Assembly (NCBI RefSeq): GCF_000421405.1
Contig: NZ_ATWY01000006.1
Span: forward strand, 124,001 to 188,000
Source: Butyrivibrio sp. NC2007
GTDB taxonomy: Bacteria; Bacillota; Clostridia; Lachnospirales; Lachnospiraceae
Direction: 5' to 3'
DNA length: 64,000 nt
The position numbers were made by a program, and so were the translations under genes. The stretch's first letter is position 1, and each line of letters begins with the position of its first letter. Below the pieces are notes generated by a model. The model made no database searches. It was not told the DNA's origin and worked only from the letters and a program-made list of their open reading frames with translations. Positions 25,825-34,317 of this stretch are shown in pieces.

Positions 25825-27282
25825 TTATTCATAAATAACAGAGATTGCATTAACCTCAAAAAGGTGAGCAGCTGCTATATTCACGACATCACCGGATTCA
25901 CTCTGTAATCCCATTGAATACATGCATCTGTTATCAAGCGGTTCTTTTATGACAATTACCTGATCAGAGCCCTCTTCTGCCATCTCGAGGGCGGAGAGGA
26001 TGTTTGCTCTGATGTTATAAACTCTTTGCATATTTCCCCGATACATATCTGCGACAATACAATAGGAGAAACCTTCTTTTGCTTCTTCCAGCATAGTCTT
26101 GCTGCCAACAAGTGCAAATATGATTGTCACTGCAAGCATCACTTTAGTGATAATAGCCTTGGCCTGTCCCCATCTTGATCTCACAACCTGTGCAAGAACA
26201 ATAATACAGAAAATGATGCATAATCTGGCTGAAATCAGGTATGTTGAGTGTGTTCGCATAGCCTTAAAGCCGGCTATGTGTTGCCCATATGCTACTGGGA
26301 ATGCAGTCAAAAAACCAATTAGTATTGATTCGATCAGGGCAGTTATCATTGTAATATAATTTGCCTTCTCAAATATGCTAATCTCGCATATAAGGGATAT
26401 GACAAATACAATCAGTAACAGTACGATAAATGTCGGGCTCTTTAAGATATATACTGTCTGATCTAGGACTATTGTACAGGCATCTCTAATGGCATCACCG
26501 AACGTGATGTGTCCCGCAATCAATTCCCTGTCTGCTCTTGCAAAGTTGCCCGGAGATATAAGGTTTGTGATAGCGCCGAGAAGGGCTGCAATGAAAGGAA
26601 TCATAAGGGGCTTATGGTCAATTATCTTTTTGTAGTTAAACACTACTGTCATCAGCGCCAGTCCACAGCCTATAGCTGCCACTTCCAATGTTCCCCAACC
26701 GGCAAGGAATAGAAACAGGGATGCTCCTATATACTGTTTAATTGTTCTTGGGTGCTCGCTGTCCCAATTTAATAGTCCTATATATAAACCCAATCCAAGG
26801 AAAGACAGGGACAGTTCTAAAGTATAGTTAAATGCTCCGGTGTACCAGAAAAACAGTTCCCTATTATCCAGAGTACCGATCATCTGGGTGCTTGCAAGGC
26901 TAAGTGCTGCAAATATCGGCATTACTGCATCTTTGTTTCTGATCAGGTTCTTGGTCAGATAGTAAAGTGAGTAAAAATAAAAAATGGAAAATAATAGCAT
27001 GATAAAATGAAATCCCGGCAATCCCCATCTTGAATAGGCTCTGACAAAGTGGAGAAGAAAATTTGCAAGATGTGTTCCCTGCGATTCAAAAACCATTCTC
27101 CATGTAGCATCCAAAGATGCTCTAAGTACAGAGCCATTATACTGAGGGAGCAAAGCCATGACGCCACTCTCAAATCCAAAATCATCAGCACACAGAAAGG
27201 TATAGCAGTCACCTATCAGTACAGGAATAATAGCCAGACAGGCAACAAGTATTGAAACAATAGTAATAATTCTGCGTCTCAT
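25825..27282 (-). CDS. DUF6056-like multi-spanning membrane protein
   Basis: A 485-aa membrane protein with about eleven hydrophobic segments. After helix 1 comes CADDFGFESG, the same acidic loop position as in the 17559 and 29009 proteins. Further on, DNRELFFWYTGAFNYTLELS and LISPGNFARADRE match conserved DUF6056 elements (FWxxGxxxY and APGN-type). Its start overlaps the stop of the upstream 565-aa membrane protein by four bases. GT-C-like transfer of a lipid-linked sugar is inferred. Confidence 0.6.
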   Translation of the reverse strand: MRRRIITIVSILVACLAIIPVLIGDCYTFLCADDFGFESGVMALLPQYNGSVLRASLDATWRMVFESQGTHLANFLLHFVRAYSRWGLPGFHFIMLLFSIFYFYSLYYLTKNLIRNKDAVMPIFAALSLASTQMIGTLDNRELFFWYTGAFNYTLELSLSFLGLGLYIGLLNWDSEHPRTIKQYIGASLFLFLAGWGTLEVAAIGCGLALMTVVFNYKKIIDHKPLMIPFIAALLGAITNLISPGNFARADRELIAGHITFGDAIRDACTIVLDQTVYILKSPTFIVLLLIVFVISLICEISIFEKANYITMITALIESILIGFLTAFPVAYGQHIAGFKAMRTHSTYLISARLCIIFCIIVLAQVVRSRWGQAKAIITKVMLAVTIIFALVGSKTMLEEAKEGFSYCIVADMYRGNMQRVYNIRANILSALEMAEEGSDQVIVIKEPLDNRCMYSMGLQSESGDVVNIAAAHLFEVNAISVIYE

Positions 27283-28976
27283 GAATTCTTCCTCTTTTTA
27301 AGAGTAATAAAGCATAGTGCAATAATAACCACTGTGGCTACGGCTGTAATCACATAGGAAAGCTTCTGAATACGGGTTGCTTTATAAGTTACCATCAAGT
27401 GACCTACGCCTTGTCCGTCTTCAGGCATGAAGACTCTTACGTAGCCGTTGTCATCATAAGCTTCGCCGACCGAAAGCTCTTTTACCGGATTACCATTGTC
27501 GTCAATCAGGTAAGCCCTGTAGCCGTAGTAATAAACATAAGGCACATCGTAGTATTTCTTGTCGAGGAGGACCCAGGCTTCGTAATACTTGTTGTCATCG
27601 TGCTTGAAGCCCTCTGCGCTTGTGCCGTCGTCACAGCGGGAGATATTGACTTCTTTGCAGGCGCTGGGTTCGCACTCTACAGGGAGCCACTCACCACAGG
27701 AAATGCCGTAGTCTGCAGCGGTTTCGAGGTAGGTAAGGTCCAGGCCTGTGTTTCTGGTGTAAGCGTTAGGGTTATAAAAGTCCGGTTTAATGTATAGTCT
27801 GGTTGCGAGGATGAGGACAATGCTAACGATGACGAAGAGTGCGGGACTCTTTATGAGGGGTGTATCCTCTTTTTTCAATATCTCGTCTTTAAACGTCTTG
27901 ATCGTAATCGCATAGAATATGACCATAAGGGGCATAACAGTCAGTGTCAGTCTGTCGGTTGACTGGAAGAATGCGAAGAACTGTCCGATGGGTCCCTTCC
28001 AGAAAGCCTGTGATTGCATACATAGGATGTGTAGTGCAGTCACTATGAGATATGTCAGGCCTTCCATATATACCTTGCGAGTTCTTACCATTGCGTAGAT
28101 GAAAAGAGCTGCTGCCAGTATGAACAGCACAAAATATACAGGAGTTATGCTGGTGATTGCTTCAGATATGCTCAGGATGTGATCATTGATATCAATATAG
28201 TTATCGTAGATAACTGTGTACTTGGTGTGGATGGCAAGTTCTATTGCAGGGAGCCAGTACTGGGCTGTGAAGAACAGGCCAAGCATGCTTACGCCGAAAA
28301 GTTTGCCAAGAACTTTGGGGTTCTTGATGATGGTCTTCAGGTTGATCAGGACCATCATGAGCAGAGCAATCATCAGAGATATGAATGACAGATGATGGCT
28401 TAAGACAATGACTACTATGCCAATGGCGTATTCAATATATCCGCCTTCCTCATCCTTGAGAGCTCTGCTGAGGCCACACATAGTCATGGGTAAGAATGCC
28501 TGGGCGACAAAGGCGCCTATTCCAAAACCGTCATAGAGGTTTTCCCATAGGAAAAAGGTACCAAAGTAGAGGATGCCCGCTATAAGGGCAATTCTCTTAT
28601 CTCCAATGAGCTTGTCCAGGCTTCTGTAAGCAGTTATAGCGCCTATAATGGCTGCTACTACTACGTAAAACTTGAGTGCAGGAATTATATCCATTCCGAG
28701 AAGGACAAGAATGGCTGATGGATACAGGAAGAAATCAGGATAGAAGAATCCTACTCCATAGCCGAAGCCTCTCATGGACATCGGGCGAAGCTTAGCCGGA
28801 AAAATTCCTTGCTGCAGGGTTCTGACCAGGGACAAGAGTCTTCCATAATGGAAGCCGTTCTCTGCGCCTTTCGGCAGGTCTTTTGCATAAAAGGGGGCAA
28901 AGAATGCAAGAAGCATGATAACGATGATTGCAAGGTATAATCCCTCTTCTTTTAAAAACTTTTTGATACGGTTCAT
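27279..28976 (-). CDS. PTPS-related/GT-C-like membrane protein
   Basis: A 565-aa integral membrane protein. DLPKGAENGFHYGRLLSLVR after helix 1, then GFGYGVGFFYPDFFLYPSAI, matches the 6-pyruvoyl-tetrahydropterin-synthase-related membrane family, which resembles YfhO-type glycosyltransferases. About eleven membrane helices fill residues 10-400. A Cys-containing outer domain (about 410-530) and one last helix follow. It forms an operon with the DUF6056 gene downstream (four-base overlap) and with the 29009 gene upstream (32 bases). The role is likely in surface glycan or lipid-sugar processing; the substrate is unknown. Confidence 0.62.
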   Translation of the reverse strand: MNRIKKFLKEEGLYLAIIVIMLLAFFAPFYAKDLPKGAENGFHYGRLLSLVRTLQQGIFPAKLRPMSMRGFGYGVGFFYPDFFLYPSAILVLLGMDIIPALKFYVVVAAIIGAITAYRSLDKLIGDKRIALIAGILYFGTFFLWENLYDGFGIGAFVAQAFLPMTMCGLSRALKDEEGGYIEYAIGIVVIVLSHHLSFISLMIALLMMVLINLKTIIKNPKVLGKLFGVSMLGLFFTAQYWLPAIELAIHTKYTVIYDNYIDINDHILSISEAITSITPVYFVLFILAAALFIYAMVRTRKVYMEGLTYLIVTALHILCMQSQAFWKGPIGQFFAFFQSTDRLTLTVMPLMVIFYAITIKTFKDEILKKEDTPLIKSPALFVIVSIVLILATRLYIKPDFYNPNAYTRNTGLDLTYLETAADYGISCGEWLPVECEPSACKEVNISRCDDGTSAEGFKHDDNKYYEAWVLLDKKYYDVPYVYYYGYRAYLIDDNGNPVKELSVGEAYDDNGYVRVFMPEDGQGVGHLMVTYKATRIQKLSYVITAVATVVIIALCFITLKKRKNS

Positions 28977-29008
28977 TTCTTAATTTCCTCTTATTTCTTA
29001 TTATTCCA

Positions 29009-30502
29009 TCACTCTACCAGGTTTATTCGGGTCTTGTGGTAATACTTGCACATGCTCTCATCTCTGTAGTCGTCCGGATCTCCGGTGATGTCGAATTCAG
29101 AGTAGTAGATGGGCTTGGGCTGCTCGTTTATTACGTTCAGGGTCACTTCTTTATCGTCTGAGAGAAGGATCCTGGTCCATTCGTTCCTGGCTACTGCGTA
29201 GCGCTTGGCTTCGCCGATGAGGAGGGTTCTGGTTGCGGATATGGAAGTAATGTTGTCACGGTTCTCCTTGGGGATAGTGTTGACGCCAAGGAATATGGTA
29301 AGACCAGCGATCACTAGCAGGAGGTATCGTGTCAGGTAGGTCTTGGTGAGATTGGGGTTTGTCGCGATTCCTTTGGATTCAAAGAGTGCTCTGGTCCTGA
29401 TGACTGACTCTAGTTCAAGGAACATCAGAAATACAACGAATGTGTAGTATCTGACGTTCTGGATTCTTCTTGGGCCTACTTCGCTCATGGAGTACTCGGT
29501 TGGAGTGAAGGTGGAAGCGAAGAGGCAGAATGCGATAATGAACAGGATGAAAACCGGTATTTCAGGGGTCAGGCTCTTTTTGTCTTTTGCATAGTGCCAT
29601 AGGAATGGCAGGAGCAGAAGCAGGAACATTACTACCGGGAGGTTAAGCCACTCGTTGAGGTAAGCAAAGGCGTCAAGGAATGAGACTCCTATTGCTTCCA
29701 AGGCGGGTCTTGAGACTGACTCTGCTGCCCTGACCTGATTGCCCGGGGCTAGTACGTTTATTATGAAGCCGGCGGCTGAAACTGCTGTTATTATTATGAG
29801 TTTTATGAAGCGTTTGATGGCGGCGTCAGCGGGGATGTCTTCTGCGTTGTGCTTTTTGGGGGTTACCCAGATTTTTAGGGCTGAGTAGATGATGGCAAGG
29901 GCCATGATCTCCAAGTTTAAGAGTCCTGTTACGAGGTTTCCGCCACCTATGAAGAAGCCAAGGATGCAGGGGAGGATGAATCTCTTTTGCCTGATAAGCA
30001 TTCCCCACTGGATCAGCATCAGTGAATAAAACAGGGTGTAATAGCTTGAGCCGTTCCACCAGTAGAAGCCCTGGATTGCGTGCGGAAGGGTCTGCATCAG
30101 GAGGATGGAGATGGATGCAAATACTATTGTTGTGAGGCTGCTCTTCTCCTTGAAGAGTGCGGTTATGAACAGGTAATTGCCGAGGAGGAACAGCGCCACA
30201 AGGATGATGGTGGACAGGCCATAGACTCTTTCGGAAATTATGCCGGGCTGAAGGGAGAAGATGGCGATGGCAGAAAAGGAGCCCTGCCAGGTATGATATG
30301 CGTCTACTACCTCTTTTCCCATGGCACCGAGTACGGCGATTATCGAATGCGTGGACTGCCAGGCATCGTGGGTTCTTGTGCTGTAACCATAGTCGTCGAC
30401 AAAGGGTCTGGCATAGATTGCTATGACGAGCATAGGGATCAATGACAGGGTCAGGAGGATGGTCAGGAGTTTTCCGGATTTATTTAGAAATTCGTTGGTC
30501 AT
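29009..30502 (-). CDS. DUF6056-like multi-spanning membrane protein
   Basis: A 497-aa membrane protein with about eleven hydrophobic segments. ARPFVDDYGYSTRTHDAW follows helix 1, IQGFYWWNGSSYYTLFYSL lies mid-protein and INVLAPGNQVRAAE is the conserved P-G-N loop, all at the positions expected for DUF6056. A longer frame begins at 30547, but its start is a poor TTG. The ATG at 30502 follows GAGGAG at a slightly long spacing. It is probably the first gene of the three-gene membrane operon. Confidence 0.62.
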   Translation of the reverse strand: MTNEFLNKSGKLLTILLTLSLIPMLVIAIYARPFVDDYGYSTRTHDAWQSTHSIIAVLGAMGKEVVDAYHTWQGSFSAIAIFSLQPGIISERVYGLSTIILVALFLLGNYLFITALFKEKSSLTTIVFASISILLMQTLPHAIQGFYWWNGSSYYTLFYSLMLIQWGMLIRQKRFILPCILGFFIGGGNLVTGLLNLEIMALAIIYSALKIWVTPKKHNAEDIPADAAIKRFIKLIIITAVSAAGFIINVLAPGNQVRAAESVSRPALEAIGVSFLDAFAYLNEWLNLPVVMFLLLLLPFLWHYAKDKKSLTPEIPVFILFIIAFCLFASTFTPTEYSMSEVGPRRIQNVRYYTFVVFLMFLELESVIRTRALFESKGIATNPNLTKTYLTRYLLLVIAGLTIFLGVNTIPKENRDNITSISATRTLLIGEAKRYAVARNEWTRILLSDDKEVTLNVINEQPKPIYYSEFDITGDPDDYRDESMCKYYHKTRINLVE

Positions 30503-30615
30503 GAATTGGGGGTATCTCCTCTTTGGGTTGGTGGGACGAAAAAACAATGGCGGGGTATAAATGCCGCCATTGTTATAATATAGGAAATTATGGGGAATAG
30601 CAATGTGGGGAGGTG

Positions 30616-30990
30616 TTAAACTTCCTTAACCCACAAGCCATGAAGATTACAGTACTCATATACTGCAACAGCTTTTTCACCGTCTGCGAGTACGAATTCA
30701 GCTATTGGCTTGTCTGAAGGCTTGAGGTACTTGATCTGAGCGCCGGTTGTTGTCTCCAGAGCGATGAACTGGATGTAATGTGCATCCATCATAGGGTGCT
30801 CTACTTCGCCTACCTGAACCTTAATTGTATTTCCATCTACTGTTACTGCAGGTACGTGCTTCTCTACCGCGCCATCAACGGCTCCGGGTACAAGCTCTTT
30901 CATCGGCTCGCCACAGCATACAACAGGTACGCCTGAGTCAACTAATTTCGTGATTATATTTCCGCAAGTTTCACATCTGTAGAATTTCAT
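30616..30990 (-). CDS. dfx: desulfoferrodoxin / superoxide reductase
   Basis: A 124-aa two-centre superoxide reductase. Cys6, Cys9, Cys25 and Cys26 (CETC and VVCCG) form the rubredoxin-like centre I. His45, His65, His71, Cys114 and His117 (EKHVP, EHPM, AHYIQF, YCNLHG) coordinate the catalytic iron of centre II, with the conserved Glu43-Lys44. It reduces superoxide to peroxide without making oxygen, suiting a strict anaerobe. GGAGG lies eight bases before the ATG. The rubredoxin gene upstream is its probable electron donor. Confidence 0.95.
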   Translation of the reverse strand: MKFYRCETCGNIITKLVDSGVPVVCCGEPMKELVPGAVDGAVEKHVPAVTVDGNTIKVQVGEVEHPMMDAHYIQFIALETTTGAQIKYLKPSDKPIAEFVLADGEKAVAVYEYCNLHGLWVKEV

Positions 30991-31029
30991 TTAGGTTTCC
31001 TCCTTATTTGTTTAGGTTACAATATTCAA

Positions 31030-31188
31030 TTATTCCTGTGGTGAGAAATCATCTTTGCCTACGCTGCAGAGTGGGCAGGTGAAATCATCGGGAAGATCTT
31101 CCCACTTGGTTCCCGGAGCGATGCCGTTATCGGGATTGCCTGCTGCCTCGTCGTAAACATAGCCACATACGTTACATACATATTTCAT
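31030..31188 (-). CDS. rd: rubredoxin
   Basis: A 52-aa rubredoxin: [20 protein letters not shown] with Cys5 and Cys8, and [15 protein letters not shown] with Cys38 and Cys41 binding one iron. It carries single electrons in the cytoplasm. AGGAGG is well placed before the ATG at 31188. It sits between desulfoferrodoxin (39 bases downstream) and the flavoprotein-rubredoxin fusion (23 bases upstream), so the three proteins probably form a reduction chain for superoxide and oxygen. Confidence 0.95.
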   Translation of the reverse strand: MKYVCNVCGYVYDEAAGNPDNGIAPGTKWEDLPDDFTCPLCSVGKDDFSPQE

Positions 31189-31211
31189 AAGATTAGTCCT
31201 CCTATCTTTTG

Positions 31212-31853
31212 TTATCGGATGATCTTTTCAAAGTCATCTTTGCCGTGCTTGCAGATCGGGCAGATGAAGTCGTCGGGAAGGTCTTCTCCGACATACTCAT
31301 AGCCACAGATTGTGCAGCGCCACACCGTTTCGCCCTTTGGTGTTGTACCTACTGCCTGAGGTTTTGGCTTGATGTCGCTCTGATAGAACTCGTAGGTGCA
31401 GGACTGCGCATCCGAGAGAACTGTCATGAAGGTCGGTTCGCAGATGAAGAGAGTGTGTGATCCGAGGTCAACAAGCTCTTTTACCTTAAGAGAAAAGTAG
31501 GCGTTGGTGCCAGCTGTTATATATGGAATGCCATTGTCGGCAAGGGCGTAGTTGCTGGGTGCGTAGTCTGCGCTGAACTTGTCGACATCGCGGCCGGACT
31601 GGAAGCCGAAGTGCTTGAAGAGATCAAAGGTGGCTTCCTTGCTGATGACTGATATGTTGCAGGCCATAGTGGCTTTGATCATGTCATGGGTGTAGTTGGC
31701 CTTGTTGACTGCGATGGAAATGGTGTTGGGGTCTGATGCGACCTGGACTGCGGTGTTGATTATGCAGCCGTTCTTCTTGTCGCCCTGGGTGGCGGTGCAG
31801 ACGAAGAGGCCGTAGGCCAGCTTGTACATGGCTTTGTTGTTGAATTCCGGCAT
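31212..31853 (-). CDS. flavin reductase-rubredoxin fusion (Hrb-like)
   Basis: A 213-aa protein. Residues 1-160 are a flavin-reductase-like FMN-binding domain ([29 protein letters not shown]). Residues 176-213 are a rubredoxin domain with [10 protein letters not shown] and [16 protein letters not shown]. It corresponds to high-molecular-weight rubredoxin of anaerobes, which passes electrons from NAD(P)H through FMN to its own rubredoxin and on to oxygen- or superoxide-reducing partners. AAGGAGG precedes the ATG. It is the first gene of the oxidative-stress operon. Confidence 0.88.
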   Translation of the reverse strand: MPEFNNKAMYKLAYGLFVCTATQGDKKNGCIINTAVQVASDPNTISIAVNKANYTHDMIKATMACNISVISKEATFDLFKHFGFQSGRDVDKFSADYAPSNYALADNGIPYITAGTNAYFSLKVKELVDLGSHTLFICEPTFMTVLSDAQSCTYEFYQSDIKPKPQAVGTTPKGETVWRCTICGYEYVGEDLPDDFICPICKHGKDDFEKIIR

Positions 31854-32008
31854 GGCGTTTTCCTCCTTATTAGGGTGTGGTGGTGGGTGGTGTCTGTGGC
31901 GCGTTTGGTGGTGCGGGGGGTGGTTGTAATTTCGTTTATATGTGTATTTATAATTATACAGAAGGGGATTCAGGATGGGAAGAGGTTAATGGAATGTTTA
32001 TATATTGT

Positions 32009-32080
32009 AAATGGTACACTATTGTAATTAATGTACCATTATGTTAGGATAAGATTGCGTAACGTAAGATTGTACCATGT
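32009..32080 (+). promoter_or_regulatory. TGGTAC/GTACCA operator sites upstream of MqsR-like operon
   Basis: AATGGTAC (32010-32017) and GTACCATT (32033-32040) make an inverted repeat around an AT-rich centre (CACTATTGTAATTAAT). A third half-site, TGTACCAT, is at 32071-32078. All lie within 105 bases of the first ATG, as expected for autoregulation by the HTH antitoxin. GGAGGAGACGGGGG serves as ribosome site. Confidence 0.5.
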
Positions 32081-32113
32081 AGGGCATAACATGGAGGAGA
32101 CGGGGGAATATGA

Positions 32114-32494
32114 ATGGATATTTTGTCTCCGAGCGAGGCACTATCTCGCTTGAAGCAACTCATAAAGAGCGGAAAGTATGGTATTAATTACACTTTTGTT
32201 CCAACAGACAAGAACAAGTTATTAATAGATACATACTATGTAGACGACAAAAAGCGAATTGAAATATTGCTGAGCTTGGAAGAACAAGATTATATAAAAG
32301 ATGAATATAGCTATAATTCAGATAATCCTGATGATTACATGTATGTTTTCATTAAGAGAAATGTTCAGTTAATGCCAAGGTTTCACGAAGAAGCGCAATT
32401 TGATTATTTAGATATATACGTGAAGTTTTTCTTTGGAAATGATAAGAACAGTCTTGTTGTAATCCTTTCAATGCACAAGGCAGGCGATTATTAA
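32114..32494 (+). CDS. MqsR-like toxin candidate
   Basis: A 126-aa protein. SPSEALSRLKQLIKSG, ILLSLEEQDYIKDEYSYN and YLDIYVKFFFGNDKNSLVVI, ending LSMHKAGDY, align in order and spacing with the MqsR RNase fold (L-x-x-V-K-x-L-V-x-x-G, L-S-x-x-D-F-Y-K, VYLKIxxxxxxLIVSFK). MqsR cleaves mRNA at GCN sites; whether this distant relative does so is unknown. It is followed after 12 bases by a zinc-finger HTH protein, the usual order for mqsRA. Similarity is low, so the call rests on motif order plus context. Confidence 0.5.
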   Translation: MDILSPSEALSRLKQLIKSGKYGINYTFVPTDKNKLLIDTYYVDDKKRIEILLSLEEQDYIKDEYSYNSDNPDDYMYVFIKRNVQLMPRFHEEAQFDYLDIYVKFFFGNDKNSLVVILSMHKAGDY

Positions 32495-32506
32495 GAGGGG
32501 TAAGGT

Positions 32507-33508
32507 ATGGACACTGAGAATAATGGTTTACTATGCTGGAATTGCAGAAAAATAGTTCCCTATACAATTAAAGCAAGGCACAGATCACGCTCAATTAACG
32601 GTAAGAACTATGAATATAACGAACGATATGGCATATGTTCAGTATGTCATAATGAGATATCTGTTCCGGGGCTAATGGATGAAAACGAGAATCGCTTTGA
32701 TATCATTTACAGAAGATTGGCTGGCATTATTACCAAAAGCGATATTCATGAGCTACTGAACAAGTATGACATCGAGAAAAGGCCACTATCCCACCTTCTT
32801 GGATTCGGTGAACATACTATTTCCAGATATCTTGAGGGACAGATTCCTAAGCGTGAGTATTCAGACCTTTTATTACGCTTACTGCACGATCATCTTGAGA
32901 TGGAAAAAGTTCTCGAAGAAGGCAAAGATAGAATCACAAATGTAGCTTATAACAAAGTTAAGAAGAAAATTAATCTGATAAAGCAGATGACAAGCTGTAG
33001 CACAAAGCTTGAGTTAGTTGCGTTGTATATTGTTAACTCGCAGTATGAAGTCACAGACTTATCTCTTCAGAAACTACTCTATTTCGTCAAAGCTTTTTCA
33101 CTTGGTGTTTTTGACGAAGATGCTGTATTTGATGGCACATGTGAAGCCTGGGCTTACGGGCCGGTTTTTCCTGATATTTACAAAAAATACAAAACATTTG
33201 GTGATTCGCTTATACCTAAAATCAATCCGGATCCAAGTTGTTTTGCAGGACTGAAAGCTGAGGATAAGAAAATTATAGACTTCGTGCTTAATACGTTCGG
33301 AAGGCTGAACGGAAAGGTTCTGATGGATATTACTCATAAGGAAGAACCTTGGAATGCTGCCAGGGTCGGACTAGAGACCTTTGAAATGTCTAAAAATGTT
33401 ATATCCGATTCGAGTATAGGCGATTACTATAAAGGAATTAACAAGATATATGATCTGACTACTAGAGAAGGGGTTAATAAATATATTGATAGTTTGTTTG
33501 AGGAATAA
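32507..33508 (+). CDS. zinc-finger/HTH/Panacea antitoxin-like protein
   Basis: A 333-aa protein in three parts. Residues 10-47 carry two Cys pairs, CWNC and CSVC, forming an MqsA-like zinc ribbon. Residues 70-125 are an HTH of the type LLGFGEHTISRYLEGQIP. Residues 165-300 are a Panacea (DUF4065/SocA-like) domain: LQKLLYFVKAFSLG and CEAWAYGPVFPDIYKKYK. Zinc ribbon plus HTH is the MqsA plan, and Panacea domains neutralise many unrelated toxins. It should bind the upstream operator and hold the MqsR-like protein. It is two bases from the DUF3800 gene. Confidence 0.75.
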   Translation: MDTENNGLLCWNCRKIVPYTIKARHRSRSINGKNYEYNERYGICSVCHNEISVPGLMDENENRFDIIYRRLAGIITKSDIHELLNKYDIEKRPLSHLLGFGEHTISRYLEGQIPKREYSDLLLRLLHDHLEMEKVLEEGKDRITNVAYNKVKKKINLIKQMTSCSTKLELVALYIVNSQYEVTDLSLQKLLYFVKAFSLGVFDEDAVFDGTCEAWAYGPVFPDIYKKYKTFGDSLIPKINPDPSCFAGLKAEDKKIIDFVLNTFGRLNGKVLMDITHKEEPWNAARVGLETFEMSKNVISDSSIGDYYKGINKIYDLTTREGVNKYIDSLFEE

Positions 33509-33510
33509 GG

Positions 33511-34167
33511 ATGGATCGTTACTTAATTTTAGATGAATCAGGCAATTTAGGAGCAAATGGCCGTTTCTTTGTAATAGCATGTGTTGATACGTATAGCTTT
33601 AAGCCTTTACACAACGTAATGAAAAGGAAACTTGGAATCGCCAAAAAAATCTTTATTGAACTTGGAAGCCTACATGCGCATGAAATCAAAGCTAAGGATG
33701 CATATCCTTGTATTAAATACCATATTGCTGAAGTTCTATCCCAGAAAGACATACGAATCTCATATATAGTTGCAGATTTAAAACACGTTAGTCCTAAACT
33801 CCTAGAACAGAAAAATATATTTTATAATTACTTAATGCGTATTCTGATGGATCATCTACTATCTAAGGATGATGAAGGCTCAACTATCCATGTAATCTAT
33901 GATAATCATACAACAAAAGTAGGCTCTGTAAATTCACTCGAAGAGTATCTTCTACTGCATTTTGTTTATGACAAAGGCTACAATCTAGATTTAAAGTTTA
34001 AGTGCATGGATTCCGACTCATCTGATGCATACGTTGTTCAAGCGGCTGACTATGCAGCCAACGCAATTTACAGTCATTTTGAGTATAACGTGAATACTTA
34101 CTATGACCTACTCAAACTTGTAACCAAGCACAAAATCAAATTTCCTACTAAAAGTTTTATGAAATAA
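33511..34167 (+). CDS. DUF3800 protein
   Basis: A 218-aa protein. MDRYLILDESGNLG at the N-terminus (Asp8, Glu9) and VVQAADYAANAIYSHFE near residue 175 are the two signatures of DUF3800, which has an RNase H-like fold with acidic residues placed like a nuclease. VIYDNHTT near 125 may add another. It starts two bases after the antitoxin stop and must be co-transcribed. DUF3800 genes are often found in mobile and defence regions; here it may be a third effector of the module. Confidence 0.72.
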   Translation: MDRYLILDESGNLGANGRFFVIACVDTYSFKPLHNVMKRKLGIAKKIFIELGSLHAHEIKAKDAYPCIKYHIAEVLSQKDIRISYIVADLKHVSPKLLEQKNIFYNYLMRILMDHLLSKDDEGSTIHVIYDNHTTKVGSVNSLEEYLLLHFVYDKGYNLDLKFKCMDSDSSDAYVVQAADYAANAIYSHFEYNVNTYYDLLKLVTKHKIKFPTKSFMK

Positions 34168-34317
34168 TTCATATAGTGCTTGAAATCAGTGCCTATTGAT
34201 TGTAATATAATAAGACCAAATATTGTTATGATTTTAAGGGTGTGTAAGCCTATTATAGCGTGCGAACATTTAAGCATAAGTTGCCTGTGTGGCAACCACT
34301 ATATTAGCAGCACCCTT
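34168..34317. other. gap with nested inverted repeats between convergent genes
   Basis: AAGGGTG (near 34237) pairs with CACCCTT (near 34312). Inside it, GTTGCC-TGTGT-GGCAAC forms a tight hairpin (about 34278-34296). The structure may terminate the plus-strand toxin-antitoxin operon, the minus-strand rfbG transcript, or both. Confidence 0.4.
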
